NCBI GenBank assembly: GCA_028278205.1 | Contig: JANQES010000128.1 | Location: 1 to 46,068, forward strand | Direction: 5' to 3' | Length of the DNA: 46,068 bases | Source: Rhodothermales bacterium | Lineage (GTDB): Bacteria > Bacteroidota > Rhodothermia > Rhodothermales > Bin80 | Shown: positions 16,115 to 25,019 of the stretch, piece after piece | Layout of the letters: every line of letters starts with the position of its first letter | How positions within the stretch are numbered: position 1 is the first letter of the stretch | Made by a program: the position numbers and the translations under genes | The notes under the pieces: model-generated | What the model saw: only the letters and a program-made list of their open reading frames with translations | Databases searched by the model: none | What the model was told of the DNA's origin: nothing

Positions 16115-18211
16115 ATGCGCACTCGTTGGCTCATCTACGTGATCTTCGTCCTCCTCGGCGCGGTGCCAGCGTCGAGGGCGGTGGCGCAGGAGGCGCCGTT
16201 TACACTGGCGCAGGTGATGAGCGCGCCGTTTCCGTCGGACCTGTCGGCGGCGCCGTCGGGGGGGGCGGTGGCGTGGGTGCAGAACGACCGGGGCGCGCGC
16301 AACATCTGGGTAGCCGCGCCATCGGACTACCGGGGACGCCAACTGACGAACTTCACCGAAGACGACGGCCAGGCCCTCGGCAGCCTCGCCTGGACGCCGG
16401 ACGCGGCGACGCTCGTCTTCGTGCGCGGCGGCGCCCCGAACCGGCGCGGCGAAATCCCCAACCCGACGAGCGATCCGGACGGGGCGGAGCGGGCGCTCTG
16501 GCGCATCGCCACCAGCGGCGGCGAGCCGGTGATGATCGGCAAAGGCAGCAGCCCCGCCGTCTCGCCGCGCGGCGACGGCGTGGCGTTTTTACGCAGCGGC
16601 GCCGTGTATTGGGCGCCGCTCGACGGCAGCGAGGAACCGGTCCAACTCTTCGAAGCGCGCGGCGGCGCGGGGTCGCTGCGGTGGTCGCCCGGCGGGGCAA
16701 AGCTGGCGTTTGTCAGCGGACGCGGCACGCACAGCTTCATCGGTGTGTATGATGTGGATGCCGAGACGCTCCGCTTCCTCGCGCCCAGCGTAGACCGCGA
16801 CAGCAACCCGGCGTGGTCGCCCGACGGGGCGCGGGTGGCGTTCATGCGCAGGCCGGCGTCGACCAGGCTGACGAGCTTCCGCCCGGTGCGGGAGGCGCGG
16901 CCCTGGTCCATCCTCGTGGCCGACGTGGCGACGGGCGCGGCGCAAACCATCTGGCGCGCCGATGAAGGCGCCGGCAGCGCCTTCCGGGGGGTGACGGCGG
17001 CTAACCAACTGCTCTGGGGCGACGGCGACCGGATCGTCTTTCCCTGGGAACGCGACGGCTGGACGCACCTCTACGCGGTCTCGGCCAACGGCGGCGCGGC
17101 GACGCTGCTGACGCCCGGCGCCTTCGAAGTCGAACAGGTGACGCTCAGCCCGGATCGCCGTGACGTGCTTTTCAACTCGAACCAGGACGACATCGACCGG
17201 CGGCACCTCTGGCGCGTGGCGGTGACGGGCGGCCCGCCGACAGCCATCACCCAGGGCGCCGGCATCGAATGGGCGCCGGTGATGACCAGCGACGGCGAAA
17301 CCCTCGCGTTCTTCCGCGCCGGAGCGCGGACGCCTGCTCACGCGGCCATTCAGAAAGGCATGGGCGAGGCGCAGCCGCTGGCGCCCGGCACCATCCCTTC
17401 GGATTACCCCGAACAGGCCCTCGTCGAGCCGCAGCCGGTGACGTTCACCGCCGCCGACGGGATGTCGATTCCAGGCCAGCTTTTTCTTCCCCAAGACCTC
17501 AGGCCGGGCGAAAGGCGACCGGCGTTGTTGTTTTTTCACGGCGGATCGCGGCGGCAGATGCTGCTCGGATGGCACTATCGCGGCTATTACAACAACGCCT
17601 ACGCGATGAACCAGTATCTGGCCGGCCTGGGCTTCATCGTGCTCTCGGTCAACTTTCGCAGCGGCATCGGGTATGGGATGGAATTCCGCGAAGCGTTGAA
17701 CTACGGCGCCTCGGGCGGCAGTGAGTTTTTCGATGTGCTCGGCGCCGGGCTTTACCTCAAAAGCCGCGCCGACGTAGACCCGGAGCGGATCGGCCTGTGG
17801 GGGGGCTCGTACGGCGGCTACCTGACGGCTCTCGGCCTGGCGCGCGCCTCCGACCTCTTCGCCGCCGGGGTCGATTTCCACGGCGTCCACGATTGGAACG
17901 TCGGCATTCAGAATTTCATTCCGAGCTACAACCCGCTGGAAATCCCCGAAGAGGCGCGCACAGCCTTCGAAGCCTCGCCGATGGCCTACGTCGATAACTG
18001 GCGTTCGCCGGTGCTGGTCATCCACGGCGACGACGACCGCAACGTGGCCTTCAAAGAGACGATCAACCTCGTCGAGGCCCTCCGCGAGCGCGGCGTGGAG
18101 ATTGAGCAACTGGTCTTCCCCGATGAAGTCCACGGCTTCCTCGTGCACCGGAATTGGGTGGAGGCCTACAGTGCCACGGCTGATTTCTTCGTGCGAAAGT
18201 TGATGAACTGA
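16115..18211 (+). CDS. Secreted S9-family peptidase
   Basis: A 698-aa protein with an N-terminal signal peptide (MRTRWLIYVIFVLLGAVPASRAVAQ). Residues about 40-420 are a WD40/TolB-type beta-propeller (repeated SPDG-type turns such as WSPGGAKLAFVSG and WSPDGARVAFMRR). Residues about 440-698 are an alpha/beta-hydrolase prolyl-oligopeptidase domain: nucleophile Ser in GLWGGSYGGYLTA, acid Asp in HGDDDRNVAF, His in DEVHGFL. It should be an acylaminoacyl- or dipeptidyl-type exopeptidase acting in the periplasm on oligopeptides. Confidence 0.92.
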   Translation: MRTRWLIYVIFVLLGAVPASRAVAQEAPFTLAQVMSAPFPSDLSAAPSGGAVAWVQNDRGARNIWVAAPSDYRGRQLTNFTEDDGQALGSLAWTPDAATLVFVRGGAPNRRGEIPNPTSDPDGAERALWRIATSGGEPVMIGKGSSPAVSPRGDGVAFLRSGAVYWAPLDGSEEPVQLFEARGGAGSLRWSPGGAKLAFVSGRGTHSFIGVYDVDAETLRFLAPSVDRDSNPAWSPDGARVAFMRRPASTRLTSFRPVREARPWSILVADVATGAAQTIWRADEGAGSAFRGVTAANQLLWGDGDRIVFPWERDGWTHLYAVSANGGAATLLTPGAFEVEQVTLSPDRRDVLFNSNQDDIDRRHLWRVAVTGGPPTAITQGAGIEWAPVMTSDGETLAFFRAGARTPAHAAIQKGMGEAQPLAPGTIPSDYPEQALVEPQPVTFTAADGMSIPGQLFLPQDLRPGERRPALLFFHGGSRRQMLLGWHYRGYYNNAYAMNQYLAGLGFIVLSVNFRSGIGYGMEFREALNYGASGGSEFFDVLGAGLYLKSRADVDPERIGLWGGSYGGYLTALGLARASDLFAAGVDFHGVHDWNVGIQNFIPSYNPLEIPEEARTAFEASPMAYVDNWRSPVLVIHGDDDRNVAFKETINLVEALRERGVEIEQLVFPDEVHGFLVHRNWVEAYSATADFFVRKLMN

Positions 18212-18215
18212 CTGT

Positions 18216-18289
18216 TTAATTTTGGATTTTGGATTTTAGATTTTGGATTGCTTTCTCTCCGCACCTAATCCAAAATCTAAAATCAGACC
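18216..18289. repeat. Inverted TTTTGGATT-word hairpin
   Basis: Four ATTTTGGATT/ATTTTAGATT words followed after about 15 bp by the complement AATCCAAAATCTAAAATC, making a strong AT-rich hairpin between the S9 peptidase and AlkD-like genes. It has the same word family as 6730-6880. Confidence 0.8.
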
Positions 18290-18994
18290 ATGACCGTCCG
18301 CGACATCCAACAGCGGCTCGAAGCCCTCGGCGACCCCGAGATAGCCGCCCATTCGCAGCGTTTTTTCAAGACCGGCCCCGGCCAGTACGGCGAGGGCGAC
18401 ATCTTCCGAGGCATCCGCGTGCCCGCCTTGCGCAAGCTGGCGAAACAGTACAAAGCGCTCCCGCTCGACGAGACGACGGCGCTTTTGCATTCGCCCTTCC
18501 ACGAAGACCGTTTGCTGGCACTCATCATCCTGACCCACGCCTTTTCGAAAGGCGATGAATCCCTCAAAAAGACGATCTACGACCTGTATCTGGCGAACAC
18601 GAAGTGGATCAACAACTGGGATCTCGTCGATTCCTCCGCTCACAAAATCGTCGGGCCGTTCCTGATGGATCGAAGCCGGGCGCCGCTCTATCGGTTGGCT
18701 CGGTCGGCGAGCTTGTGGGAGCGGCGTATTGCCATCATCTCGACGTTTGCGTTCATCAATCGTGATCAATTCGAGGATTCGCTGGCGATTGCGGAGATCT
18801 TGCTTGCGGATAAAGAAGACCTCATCCACAAAGCCGTCGGGTGGGTGCTGCGCGAGGTGGGCAAGCGCAACTTCGACGTGGAAGAAGGCTTCCTCCTGCA
18901 ACACTACCGCGCAATGCCGCGCACGATGCTGCGCTATGCCATCGAGAAATTTCCTGAACCGAGGCGGCAGCGTTATCTTAAAGGAGAGATTTAG
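18290..18994 (+). CDS. DNA alkylation repair protein, AlkD-like
   Basis: A 234-aa HEAT-like repeat protein of the DNA alkylation repair family. Family signatures include FRGIRVPALRKLAKQY, LIILTHAFSKGDE, WINNWDLVDSSAHKIVGPF (containing the Asp used to position the substrate), and LWERRIAIISTFAFI, HKAVGWVLREVGKR. AlkD glycosylases remove 3- and 7-alkylpurines without base flipping. Starts 7 bp after the preceding hairpin. It may be read from the S9 gene or from its own promoter. Confidence 0.93.
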   Translation: MTVRDIQQRLEALGDPEIAAHSQRFFKTGPGQYGEGDIFRGIRVPALRKLAKQYKALPLDETTALLHSPFHEDRLLALIILTHAFSKGDESLKKTIYDLYLANTKWINNWDLVDSSAHKIVGPFLMDRSRAPLYRLARSASLWERRIAIISTFAFINRDQFEDSLAIAEILLADKEDLIHKAVGWVLREVGKRNFDVEEGFLLQHYRAMPRTMLRYAIEKFPEPRRQRYLKGEI

Positions 18995-19014
18995 GCAATT
19001 AAACACCCTGCATC

Positions 19015-20385
19015 ATGAAAAAAGGCATTCTGCTCTTGATTGTCCTGATGCTGGCGCCGGGCGGCTTCGCGCTGGCGCAGGAAACCGCCCCGTCCTACCG
19101 TGAGCGCATCACGGCCCAGCAGAGCTTCGCGGGCGAGTACATTGAGGCGCACCCCGTGCCGGACGGCTTCGCCACGCCCGACGCCATCGACGCCTACTAC
19201 CAGGCAGTAGTCACGGCGTGGCTGAACCAAAGGGGCGAAGCCGACCCGGTGTTCCAGCGCCTTGGCAGCTACATATACCAATTGCTCCTGGTCTCGATCG
19301 CCAAAAGCCAGGCTCCGGAATGGGCCGTATGTCACGTCTGGGCTACGTACATGGTGCCGGCGTTTCTCGAAGACTTTGCCTTTTTCAGCGACGCGCCGAC
19401 GTCGGAAAAGGCCTTTCTGATCCGGCGATCAACGCTGTTTACTGTCTACAACAGCAGAGCTTTTCAATGTGCCTTGCCAGGCACCACATGGACGACCTAC
19501 CGAGACGCCTTCACCCGCTTACCGGCGGTGATCGACACGTACCTCGACACCGGGGCCTACGCCGACGAAAACGTCGCCAAAACCCTTCGTGCCATCAAAC
19601 GCCTCGTGAATATGGCGCCGTATGTTGCGTTACAAGACGCGATCTACAACGAGCAGCACGACGCCGCCTTCGCCGGGTTGGCCGCCGCCTTCGCCGAACA
19701 ACGCTCTCTCCTCTATCTGCTGCCGCTCGGACGAAACCTCGCACAGGCGTATGCCGACGCAGGCCAGACGACCAGAGCCCTCGCCGTGCTCGACCTGCTG
19801 ATCCGCTCGACGACGCCCGGCGACCTGCCGCGCGACACGCTTCGCCACTGGTATGCCCGCACCGATCCTGAACGCGGGCCGGCGCGGTTTCGGCTCCTCG
19901 CCGCTACCGCCGGGTTGCCCGCGCTGATGGCCTCCGAGGATCGCGTAGATCTCAAGGGCCGCTACCTCAACCTCGCCACGGGCCAACCCTTCGACCTCGC
20001 CTCGCTCAACGGCAAGCTGGTGCTGCTAGATTTCTGGGCTACCTGGTGCGGGCCTTGTATCGCCGAGTTTCCCATACTTAACGCCCTGCACGACCAGTAC
20101 GGCGACGACTTCGTCCTGGTAGGCATCGCCGGAGACGCCATCGTCGGCGACGCGTCTGCATCGGAAGTCAGCGCCTTTGTCGCAGAGCACGGCCTGCGCT
20201 ACCTGACGCTCTACGACGACCCGGCCCAGTCGCTGGTCAAGCAGTTCAACGTCCCAAGTCTCGGCTGGCCTAGAAAGTTTTTTATCAACGAAGAGGGCCT
20301 CGTGATGACCCATCCGACCGACACGAAAAGACGCTATGTAGAACTGGACGAGGCGCGGGCCTACTTAGAGCACCTCCATCAATGA
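19015..20385 (+). CDS. Secreted TlpA/ResA-like thioredoxin-fold protein
   Basis: A 456-aa protein with a cleavable signal peptide (MKKGILLLIVLMLAPGGFALAQE). About 300 residues of helical, TPR-like sequence follow, with no family I can name. The C-terminal thioredoxin domain (about 320-456) has the redox CxxC in LDFWATWCGPCIAEFPIL and the cis-Pro region FNVPSLGWPRKFFINEEG. It should act as a periplasmic thiol-disulfide reductant. Its stop overlaps the start of the threonine dehydratase gene by ATGA. Confidence 0.88.
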   Translation: MKKGILLLIVLMLAPGGFALAQETAPSYRERITAQQSFAGEYIEAHPVPDGFATPDAIDAYYQAVVTAWLNQRGEADPVFQRLGSYIYQLLLVSIAKSQAPEWAVCHVWATYMVPAFLEDFAFFSDAPTSEKAFLIRRSTLFTVYNSRAFQCALPGTTWTTYRDAFTRLPAVIDTYLDTGAYADENVAKTLRAIKRLVNMAPYVALQDAIYNEQHDAAFAGLAAAFAEQRSLLYLLPLGRNLAQAYADAGQTTRALAVLDLLIRSTTPGDLPRDTLRHWYARTDPERGPARFRLLAATAGLPALMASEDRVDLKGRYLNLATGQPFDLASLNGKLVLLDFWATWCGPCIAEFPILNALHDQYGDDFVLVGIAGDAIVGDASASEVSAFVAEHGLRYLTLYDDPAQSLVKQFNVPSLGWPRKFFINEEGLVMTHPTDTKRRYVELDEARAYLEHLHQ

Positions 20386-21341
20386 TCGACGTCCACGACG
20401 AAGTCGTCGCTGCCGAGGCGCGGATCCGGCCTTACGCGCGCCAGACGCCGCTCGAAGAGGCGTTCGGCCTCAGCGAGGCGGCGCAGGGGCGGGTTTATCT
20501 GAAGCTCGAAAATCTCCAGGCGACGGGGTCTTTCAAGCTCCGGGGCGCGCTCAACAAAGTGCTGGCCCTCAATGACGAGCAGCGCCGCCGGGGCATCATC
20601 GCAGCCTCGACGGGCAATCACGCCCTGGCGGTGGCGCATGCGCTCTCGGTGGTGGGGCTGCGCGGATCGATCTATCTGCCCGAAAATGCCTCGCCGCAGA
20701 AGCTGGCGATGCTCCGGCGCTACGACGTCGACCTGATGTTTCACGGCACCGACGGGGTGGAGGCCGAGCGCGAAGCCCGGCGGGTGAGCGAGGCGGAAGG
20801 CCGCGTCTACGTCTCGCCCTACAACGACCCCCACGTCGTAGGCGGCCAGGGCACCGTCGCCGCCGAACTGCTGCGGGAGTTGGATGAGGTCGATGGCGTG
20901 CTGGTGTCGGTAGGCGGCGGCGGGTTCATCGCGGGGGTGGCGGGATATCTGAAGGCCGCGCGGCCCGGCGTCGAGGTGATCGGCTGTTTGCCGCAAAACT
21001 CGCCGGTGATGTACGAATCGATCCGGGCCGGGCGCGTCGTCGACATGCCGTCGCTGCCGTCGCTCTCCGACGGCACTGCCGGCGGCATCGAAGCCGATGC
21101 CATCACCTTTGCCCTCTGCCAGGAATACGTGGACGACTGGGTGCTGGTCGATGAGCCGGCCATCGCGCGCGGCATGCGGCGGATGTTCGACGAGCACCGC
21201 CTGGTCCTCGAAGGATCCGCCGGCGTGACCGTGGCGTCGTTTCTGAAGATCAAAGAGCGCTTCGCCGGCAAAACCGTGGTCCTGATCCTCTGCGGCAGCA
21301 ACATCGATATCGACAAATTCAAAAGGTTGATTTGTCCCTGA
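20382..21341 (+). CDS. Threonine/serine dehydratase-like PLP enzyme
   Basis: A 319-aa fold-type II PLP enzyme. The Schiff-base Lys lies in KLENLQATGSFKLRGALNK, the substrate loop in AASTGNHALAVAHAL, the phosphate-binding glycine loop in VSVGGGGFIAG, and the C-terminal Ser/Cys near the pyridine N in LILCGSNID. It lacks the ACT regulatory domains of biosynthetic IlvA, so it resembles catabolic threonine dehydratase or serine racemase. Translation is coupled to the thioredoxin gene by an ATGA overlap. Confidence 0.9.
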   Translation: MIDVHDEVVAAEARIRPYARQTPLEEAFGLSEAAQGRVYLKLENLQATGSFKLRGALNKVLALNDEQRRRGIIAASTGNHALAVAHALSVVGLRGSIYLPENASPQKLAMLRRYDVDLMFHGTDGVEAEREARRVSEAEGRVYVSPYNDPHVVGGQGTVAAELLRELDEVDGVLVSVGGGGFIAGVAGYLKAARPGVEVIGCLPQNSPVMYESIRAGRVVDMPSLPSLSDGTAGGIEADAITFALCQEYVDDWVLVDEPAIARGMRRMFDEHRLVLEGSAGVTVASFLKIKERFAGKTVVLILCGSNIDIDKFKRLICP

Positions 21342-21352
21342 TTCTTGGTACT

Positions 21353-21380
21353 TTTGTTTTTTGTAAACAAAAAACAAAAA
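21353..21380. other. Perfect AT-rich hairpin before ridA
   Basis: TTTTGTTTTTTGT-AA-ACAAAAAACAAAA: a 13-bp perfect inverted repeat with a 2-base centre, located between the dehydratase stop (21341) and the ridA start (21392). It could slow ribosomes or polymerase, or set the relative levels of the two proteins. It has no GC stem, so it is not a classic terminator. Confidence 0.6.
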
Positions 21381-21391
21381 ATGTCACTCCC

Positions 21392-21952
21392 ATGCGCTTT
21401 CTTCCCCTCCTTCTTCTGGTGCTCCTGCTCGGATGCGGGCAGGCCGGCACCTCGCCCGAAACCCCGGCAACGATGACCTCGCAAGACGTCGATCCTGAAG
21501 CCCGGCTGCAAGAACTGGGCATCGAACTGCCGAATCCGCCGCCCCCGGTGGCCAACTACGTGCGCAGCGTGCGGACGGGCAACCTCGTCTTTCTGGCCGG
21601 CCACGGCCCGCTCAAACCCGACGGCGGCTACGTCACCGGCAAAGTGGGGCAGGATCTGACCATCGAACAGGGCTACGACGCCGCCCGGCTGACGGCTATC
21701 GCGCTGCTGGCCTCGCTCAAAGCCGAAATCGGCGACCTGGGCAAGGTCACGCGCATCGTCAAGGTGATGGGCATGGTCAACGCCACGGACGACTTCACCG
21801 AGCAACCGCAGGTTATCAACGGCTTTTCGGATCTGATGGTCGAGGTCTTCGGCGAGGCGCGCGGCAAGCACGCCCGCGCTGCCGTCGGCATGAACTCGCT
21901 GCCCATCGGCATCGCCGTCGAGATTGAGATGGTGGTTGAAGTTGCTGATTGA
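21392..21952 (+). CDS. RidA-family protein with lipoprotein signal
   Basis: A 186-aa YjgF/YER057c/UK114 protein. The RidA fold is clear: PNPPPPVANYVRSVRTGNLVFLAGHGPLKPDGG, then DARRLTAIALLASLKAEIGDLGKV-type helices and the C-terminal ARAAVGMNSLPIGIAVEIEMVVEV. RidA proteins hydrolyse reactive enamines made by threonine/serine dehydratases, which fits the gene just upstream. I start at MRFLPLLLLVLLLGCG, giving a lipobox, so this RidA would be exported. The upstream in-frame start at 21332 overlaps the dehydratase gene and would bury the signal peptide. Confidence 0.88.
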   Translation: MRFLPLLLLVLLLGCGQAGTSPETPATMTSQDVDPEARLQELGIELPNPPPPVANYVRSVRTGNLVFLAGHGPLKPDGGYVTGKVGQDLTIEQGYDAARLTAIALLASLKAEIGDLGKVTRIVKVMGMVNATDDFTEQPQVINGFSDLMVEVFGEARGKHARAAVGMNSLPIGIAVEIEMVVEVAD

Positions 21953-22014
21953 TTTGAGCGAGCAAAAAGGTGGGATGAGGCATCCCTAAACGTCTCACGA
22001 TGCACAAACATCGG

Positions 22015-22105
22015 CGTTGGTCACTGGTCATTACGCTCGCTGGCGCTCGCTGTCACTGGTCACTAGTTCTTGAGAAAGACCCTCCCCAATGACCAGTGAC
22101 CTGCT
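22015..22105. repeat. Inverted GGTCACTGGTCA-word repeat
   Basis: GGTCACTGGTCATTA, a second GTCACTGGTCACTAG, then the complement ATGACCAGTGACC. It is a hairpin-forming low-complexity element downstream of ridA. Confidence 0.75.
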
Positions 22106-22198
22106 CCTCAGTTCGTCTAAAATGCCAACCTCCTAAATACTGCAAACAGTTTCCTGCTTGCCTATAAACCCCAACACAACCCTCACCGGAGACCAACG

Positions 22199-23395
22199 AT
22201 GACGATATCAAAGACGTTAACGCGCCCCCTCTACCCGCTCGGCTTGATGGCGATGGCCGTGGTGCTGCTGTCCTGCGAATCGACGATGACGACGCAGGAG
22301 GCCGACCCGAACAGCGCCGCCTTCATGACGCGCCTGGGCGAAGACACCCTCGTCGTCGAGCAGTTTGTGCGGACGGCGACGACGATAGAGGCCGACGTCC
22401 TCATCCGCACACCCCGGACGCGCCTCCGGCACTACGTCTTCGAGACCGACGACACCGGCGCGATGATCCGCTACGAAGCCACCACGCGCGACCCCGCCGC
22501 TGCTGCCGATGCCCCGCCCCTCCGCCACGACGTGGCCACCATCGAGGGCGACAGCCTCGTGATGGTCATCGAACAGGAAGGCGAAACCCAGCGGCGTGTT
22601 TCCGCCGGGCATAGCGCCATGCTGCCCTTCGTCGACATGGTACACTGGCCCTTCGAGTTGATGCTCATGCGCGCCTTTGCCACTGGCGCCGACAGCGTCA
22701 CCCAGGATCTCTTCACGGGAGGGCGGCCCCTGCCCTTCGTCCTTCGTCGTACGGGAGACGGCGCGATGACGGCCCGGCATCCGTTCCGGGGCCTCATGGC
22801 CGTTCGCGTAGACGACGAGGGCCGACTGCTCAAGCTCGATGCCAGCTTGACCACCCGCAAGCTGCACGTCGAACGCCTGGCGTCGGTGGATATCGAGGGG
22901 CTGGCGCAGATGTTTGCGGCGCGCGACGCAGCGGGCCGTTCGTTCGGCGCGCTTTCGGGGCGGGGCGAGGCCAACGCCACCGTCCACGGCGCCACCATCG
23001 CCGTCGATTACGGCACGCCGTCGAAGCGCGGGCGCGATATCTTCGGCGGGCTTGTGCCCTACGGCGAGCGCTGGCGCACCGGCGCCAACCGCGCCACGCA
23101 TTTCACAACGGATCGCGATCTGGTCGTCGAGGGCCTCGATGTGCCCGCCGGCGAATACACGCTCTCGACGATCCCCGCCGAAGACGGCGGCCTGCTGATC
23201 ATCAACACGCAGACAGGCCAGGGCGGCACTACCTACAACGAAGACCGCGACCTGGGCCGCGTCCCGCTAACCCGGTCGAGCCTCGACGAATCGGTGGAGG
23301 TCTTCACCATCGTCGTCGAAGAAATGGGCGAAGGCGGTATGCTGAAGCTCCAGTGGGATCAGACGGAGTTGTCGGTTTCGTTCACGGTGAAGTGA
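22199..23395 (+). CDS. DUF2911-domain lipoprotein
   Basis: A 398-aa exported protein. The N-terminus has a hydrophobic stretch ending in AMAVVLLSC (lipobox). Residues about 40-250 form an uncharacterised beta-rich part. The C-terminal 140 residues are DUF2911: VDYGTPSKRGRDIFGGLVPYGERWRTGANRATHFTTD, then VEGLDVPAGEYTLSTIP, and a closing LQWDQTELSVSFTV. The family is common in Bacteroidota and has no established biochemical role. Confidence 0.88.
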   Translation: MTISKTLTRPLYPLGLMAMAVVLLSCESTMTTQEADPNSAAFMTRLGEDTLVVEQFVRTATTIEADVLIRTPRTRLRHYVFETDDTGAMIRYEATTRDPAAAADAPPLRHDVATIEGDSLVMVIEQEGETQRRVSAGHSAMLPFVDMVHWPFELMLMRAFATGADSVTQDLFTGGRPLPFVLRRTGDGAMTARHPFRGLMAVRVDDEGRLLKLDASLTTRKLHVERLASVDIEGLAQMFAARDAAGRSFGALSGRGEANATVHGATIAVDYGTPSKRGRDIFGGLVPYGERWRTGANRATHFTTDRDLVVEGLDVPAGEYTLSTIPAEDGGLLIINTQTGQGGTTYNEDRDLGRVPLTRSSLDESVEVFTIVVEEMGEGGMLKLQWDQTELSVSFTVK

Positions 23396-23401
23396 TTTCG
23401 G

Positions 23402-23580
23402 CGAAAGGGGGAAAGGGAGAGAGGAGGAGAGGGTGAGTTTGAATAATGAATATCGAACAAGGATTTATGAATGTAGAGGGTGCTGTCAGATCCTTCGACA
23501 TTCTGCATTCCCTATTCGATATTCGATATTCTAAAAAATCCCCCTCTCCCCCTTTCTCCCTCTCTCCCTTTCTCTCTCGC
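23402..23580. repeat. Nested inverted short-word repeat
   Basis: The outer arms are purine runs (GGGGGAAAGGGAGAGAGG) and the complementary pyrimidine run CCCCCTTTCTCCCTCTC. The inner arms are AATGAATATCGAAC and ATTCGATATTCGATATTC. The whole 180-bp gap between the DUF2911 and peptidase genes is one nested hairpin of low-complexity words. Confidence 0.75.
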
Positions 23581-23594
23581 AAACAACACGCCCC

Positions 23595-24968
23595 ATGCAT
23601 CCCCGCACCGCGTTCATCCTGATCCTCTTCATCCTCGTGCCATTCCCTCCGGCGGCGGCGCAGCAAACCGCCACGCCGGAACAACGATTCTTCGACTGGA
23701 CCGATCTGCAATTCGATAAAGCGGTCTACCAGCAACGCCGCACCGGGCTGATGCAGGCGCTTCGGGAGGCCGGCGGCGGGATCTTTCTGGCGCCTGCCGC
23801 GCACGGCGTCTCGCACGGCCACACCTTCCGCCAACTCGACGACTTCCTCTACTTCACCGGGCTCGAACTGCCGCATTCCATCCTCGCCCTCGACGCCGAT
23901 TCGGGCACAGCCATCCTCTTCACGCCACGCCGCGATGCCCGCTTCGAAAGCACCGCCCGCCCTAACGATTTTCCGGGCCGCCCCCTGGGCGATGATCCGG
24001 AACTGGCCCGTCGCAGCGGCATCGCCGACGTCTGGCCCTACGAGGCCCTGGACGCTGCGCTGATGGCCTGGATCGCCGAGGGACGCACGCTCTGGATCAA
24101 CCCCGGACGCAGCCCTATCGCGCCCCTCAAAACAGATTTTATCGTCGATTGGAATCCGGCCCAGATGCTGCTTTTCCATCTTCAACAGACCTATCCGTCG
24201 GCGCGGGTGCAGAGCGCGTATGCCGCCGTGGCGCGGCAGCGGATGATCAAAGGGCCGGAAGAGATCGCGGTGATGCGGCGGGTGTGCTTGCTGACCGCGC
24301 AAGCCATCCGCGAGGCCGCCGGCCAGATTCAAGATGGGGTCGATGAGCGGACGTTGGAGGCGGCCCTGGAGGCAGTCTATAAACGCGGCGGGGCGCAACG
24401 GCTTGCTTTTTCGTCGATCATCAAATCAGGCCCTAATTCGCTCTGGCCCTGGCGGATCCTCGCCGCGCACAACGACCGGCGCAACCGCAGGATGCGCGAC
24501 GGCGACCTCGTCATCTTCGACGTCGGCACCGAGTTGGATCATTATGTGAGTGATGTGGGGCGGACGTTCCCCGTCTCAGGGCGCTTCACCCCCGATCAAC
24601 GCTCCGTGCTGTCGATGGAGATTGCTGTGGCCGATGCCATCATTGCCGCCGTCCGGCCCGGCGTGACCCTGGCCGAGTTGACTGAGGTGGCGATAGAGGC
24701 CATCCCGCCGCAAGAGCGCCCCTACATGCAGACAGGCAGTTTCTTCGGCCATCACCTCGGCCTCAACACCGGCGATCCGAGCCTGCTCGACGAACCGCTG
24801 GCGCCCGGCATGATCTTCACCGTCGAGCCCTGGTACTACAACCACGAACGCCAAATTTCTGTCTTTACCGAAGATGTGATCCTGGTCACGGAAGACGGCG
24901 CCGAGGTGCTCACGGCCATGCTGCCGCGAACCCCTGAAGCGCTGGAAGCGATGGTGGGACGACGGTAG
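23595..24968 (+). CDS. Secreted Xaa-Pro aminopeptidase (M24B)
   Basis: A 457-aa protein with an N-terminal signal peptide. The N-terminal domain of aminopeptidase P has the motifs FLYFTGLELPHSILALD. The C-terminal pita-bread M24 domain carries the dinuclear metal ligands: LVIFDVGTELDHYVSDVGRTFPVSG (two Asp), GHHLGLNTGDPS (His), IFTVEPWYYN (Glu) and FTEDVILVTEDG (Glu). It removes N-terminal residues that precede proline, consistent with a secreted peptide-degrading set along with the S9 enzyme. Confidence 0.93.
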   Translation: MHPRTAFILILFILVPFPPAAAQQTATPEQRFFDWTDLQFDKAVYQQRRTGLMQALREAGGGIFLAPAAHGVSHGHTFRQLDDFLYFTGLELPHSILALDADSGTAILFTPRRDARFESTARPNDFPGRPLGDDPELARRSGIADVWPYEALDAALMAWIAEGRTLWINPGRSPIAPLKTDFIVDWNPAQMLLFHLQQTYPSARVQSAYAAVARQRMIKGPEEIAVMRRVCLLTAQAIREAAGQIQDGVDERTLEAALEAVYKRGGAQRLAFSSIIKSGPNSLWPWRILAAHNDRRNRRMRDGDLVIFDVGTELDHYVSDVGRTFPVSGRFTPDQRSVLSMEIAVADAIIAAVRPGVTLAELTEVAIEAIPPQERPYMQTGSFFGHHLGLNTGDPSLLDEPLAPGMIFTVEPWYYNHERQISVFTEDVILVTEDGAEVLTAMLPRTPEALEAMVGRR

Positions 24969-25019
24969 AAAGGTGGGAATACAGGCAAACTGGACACAAC
25001 ACTTTCCGGAGGCATCAGG

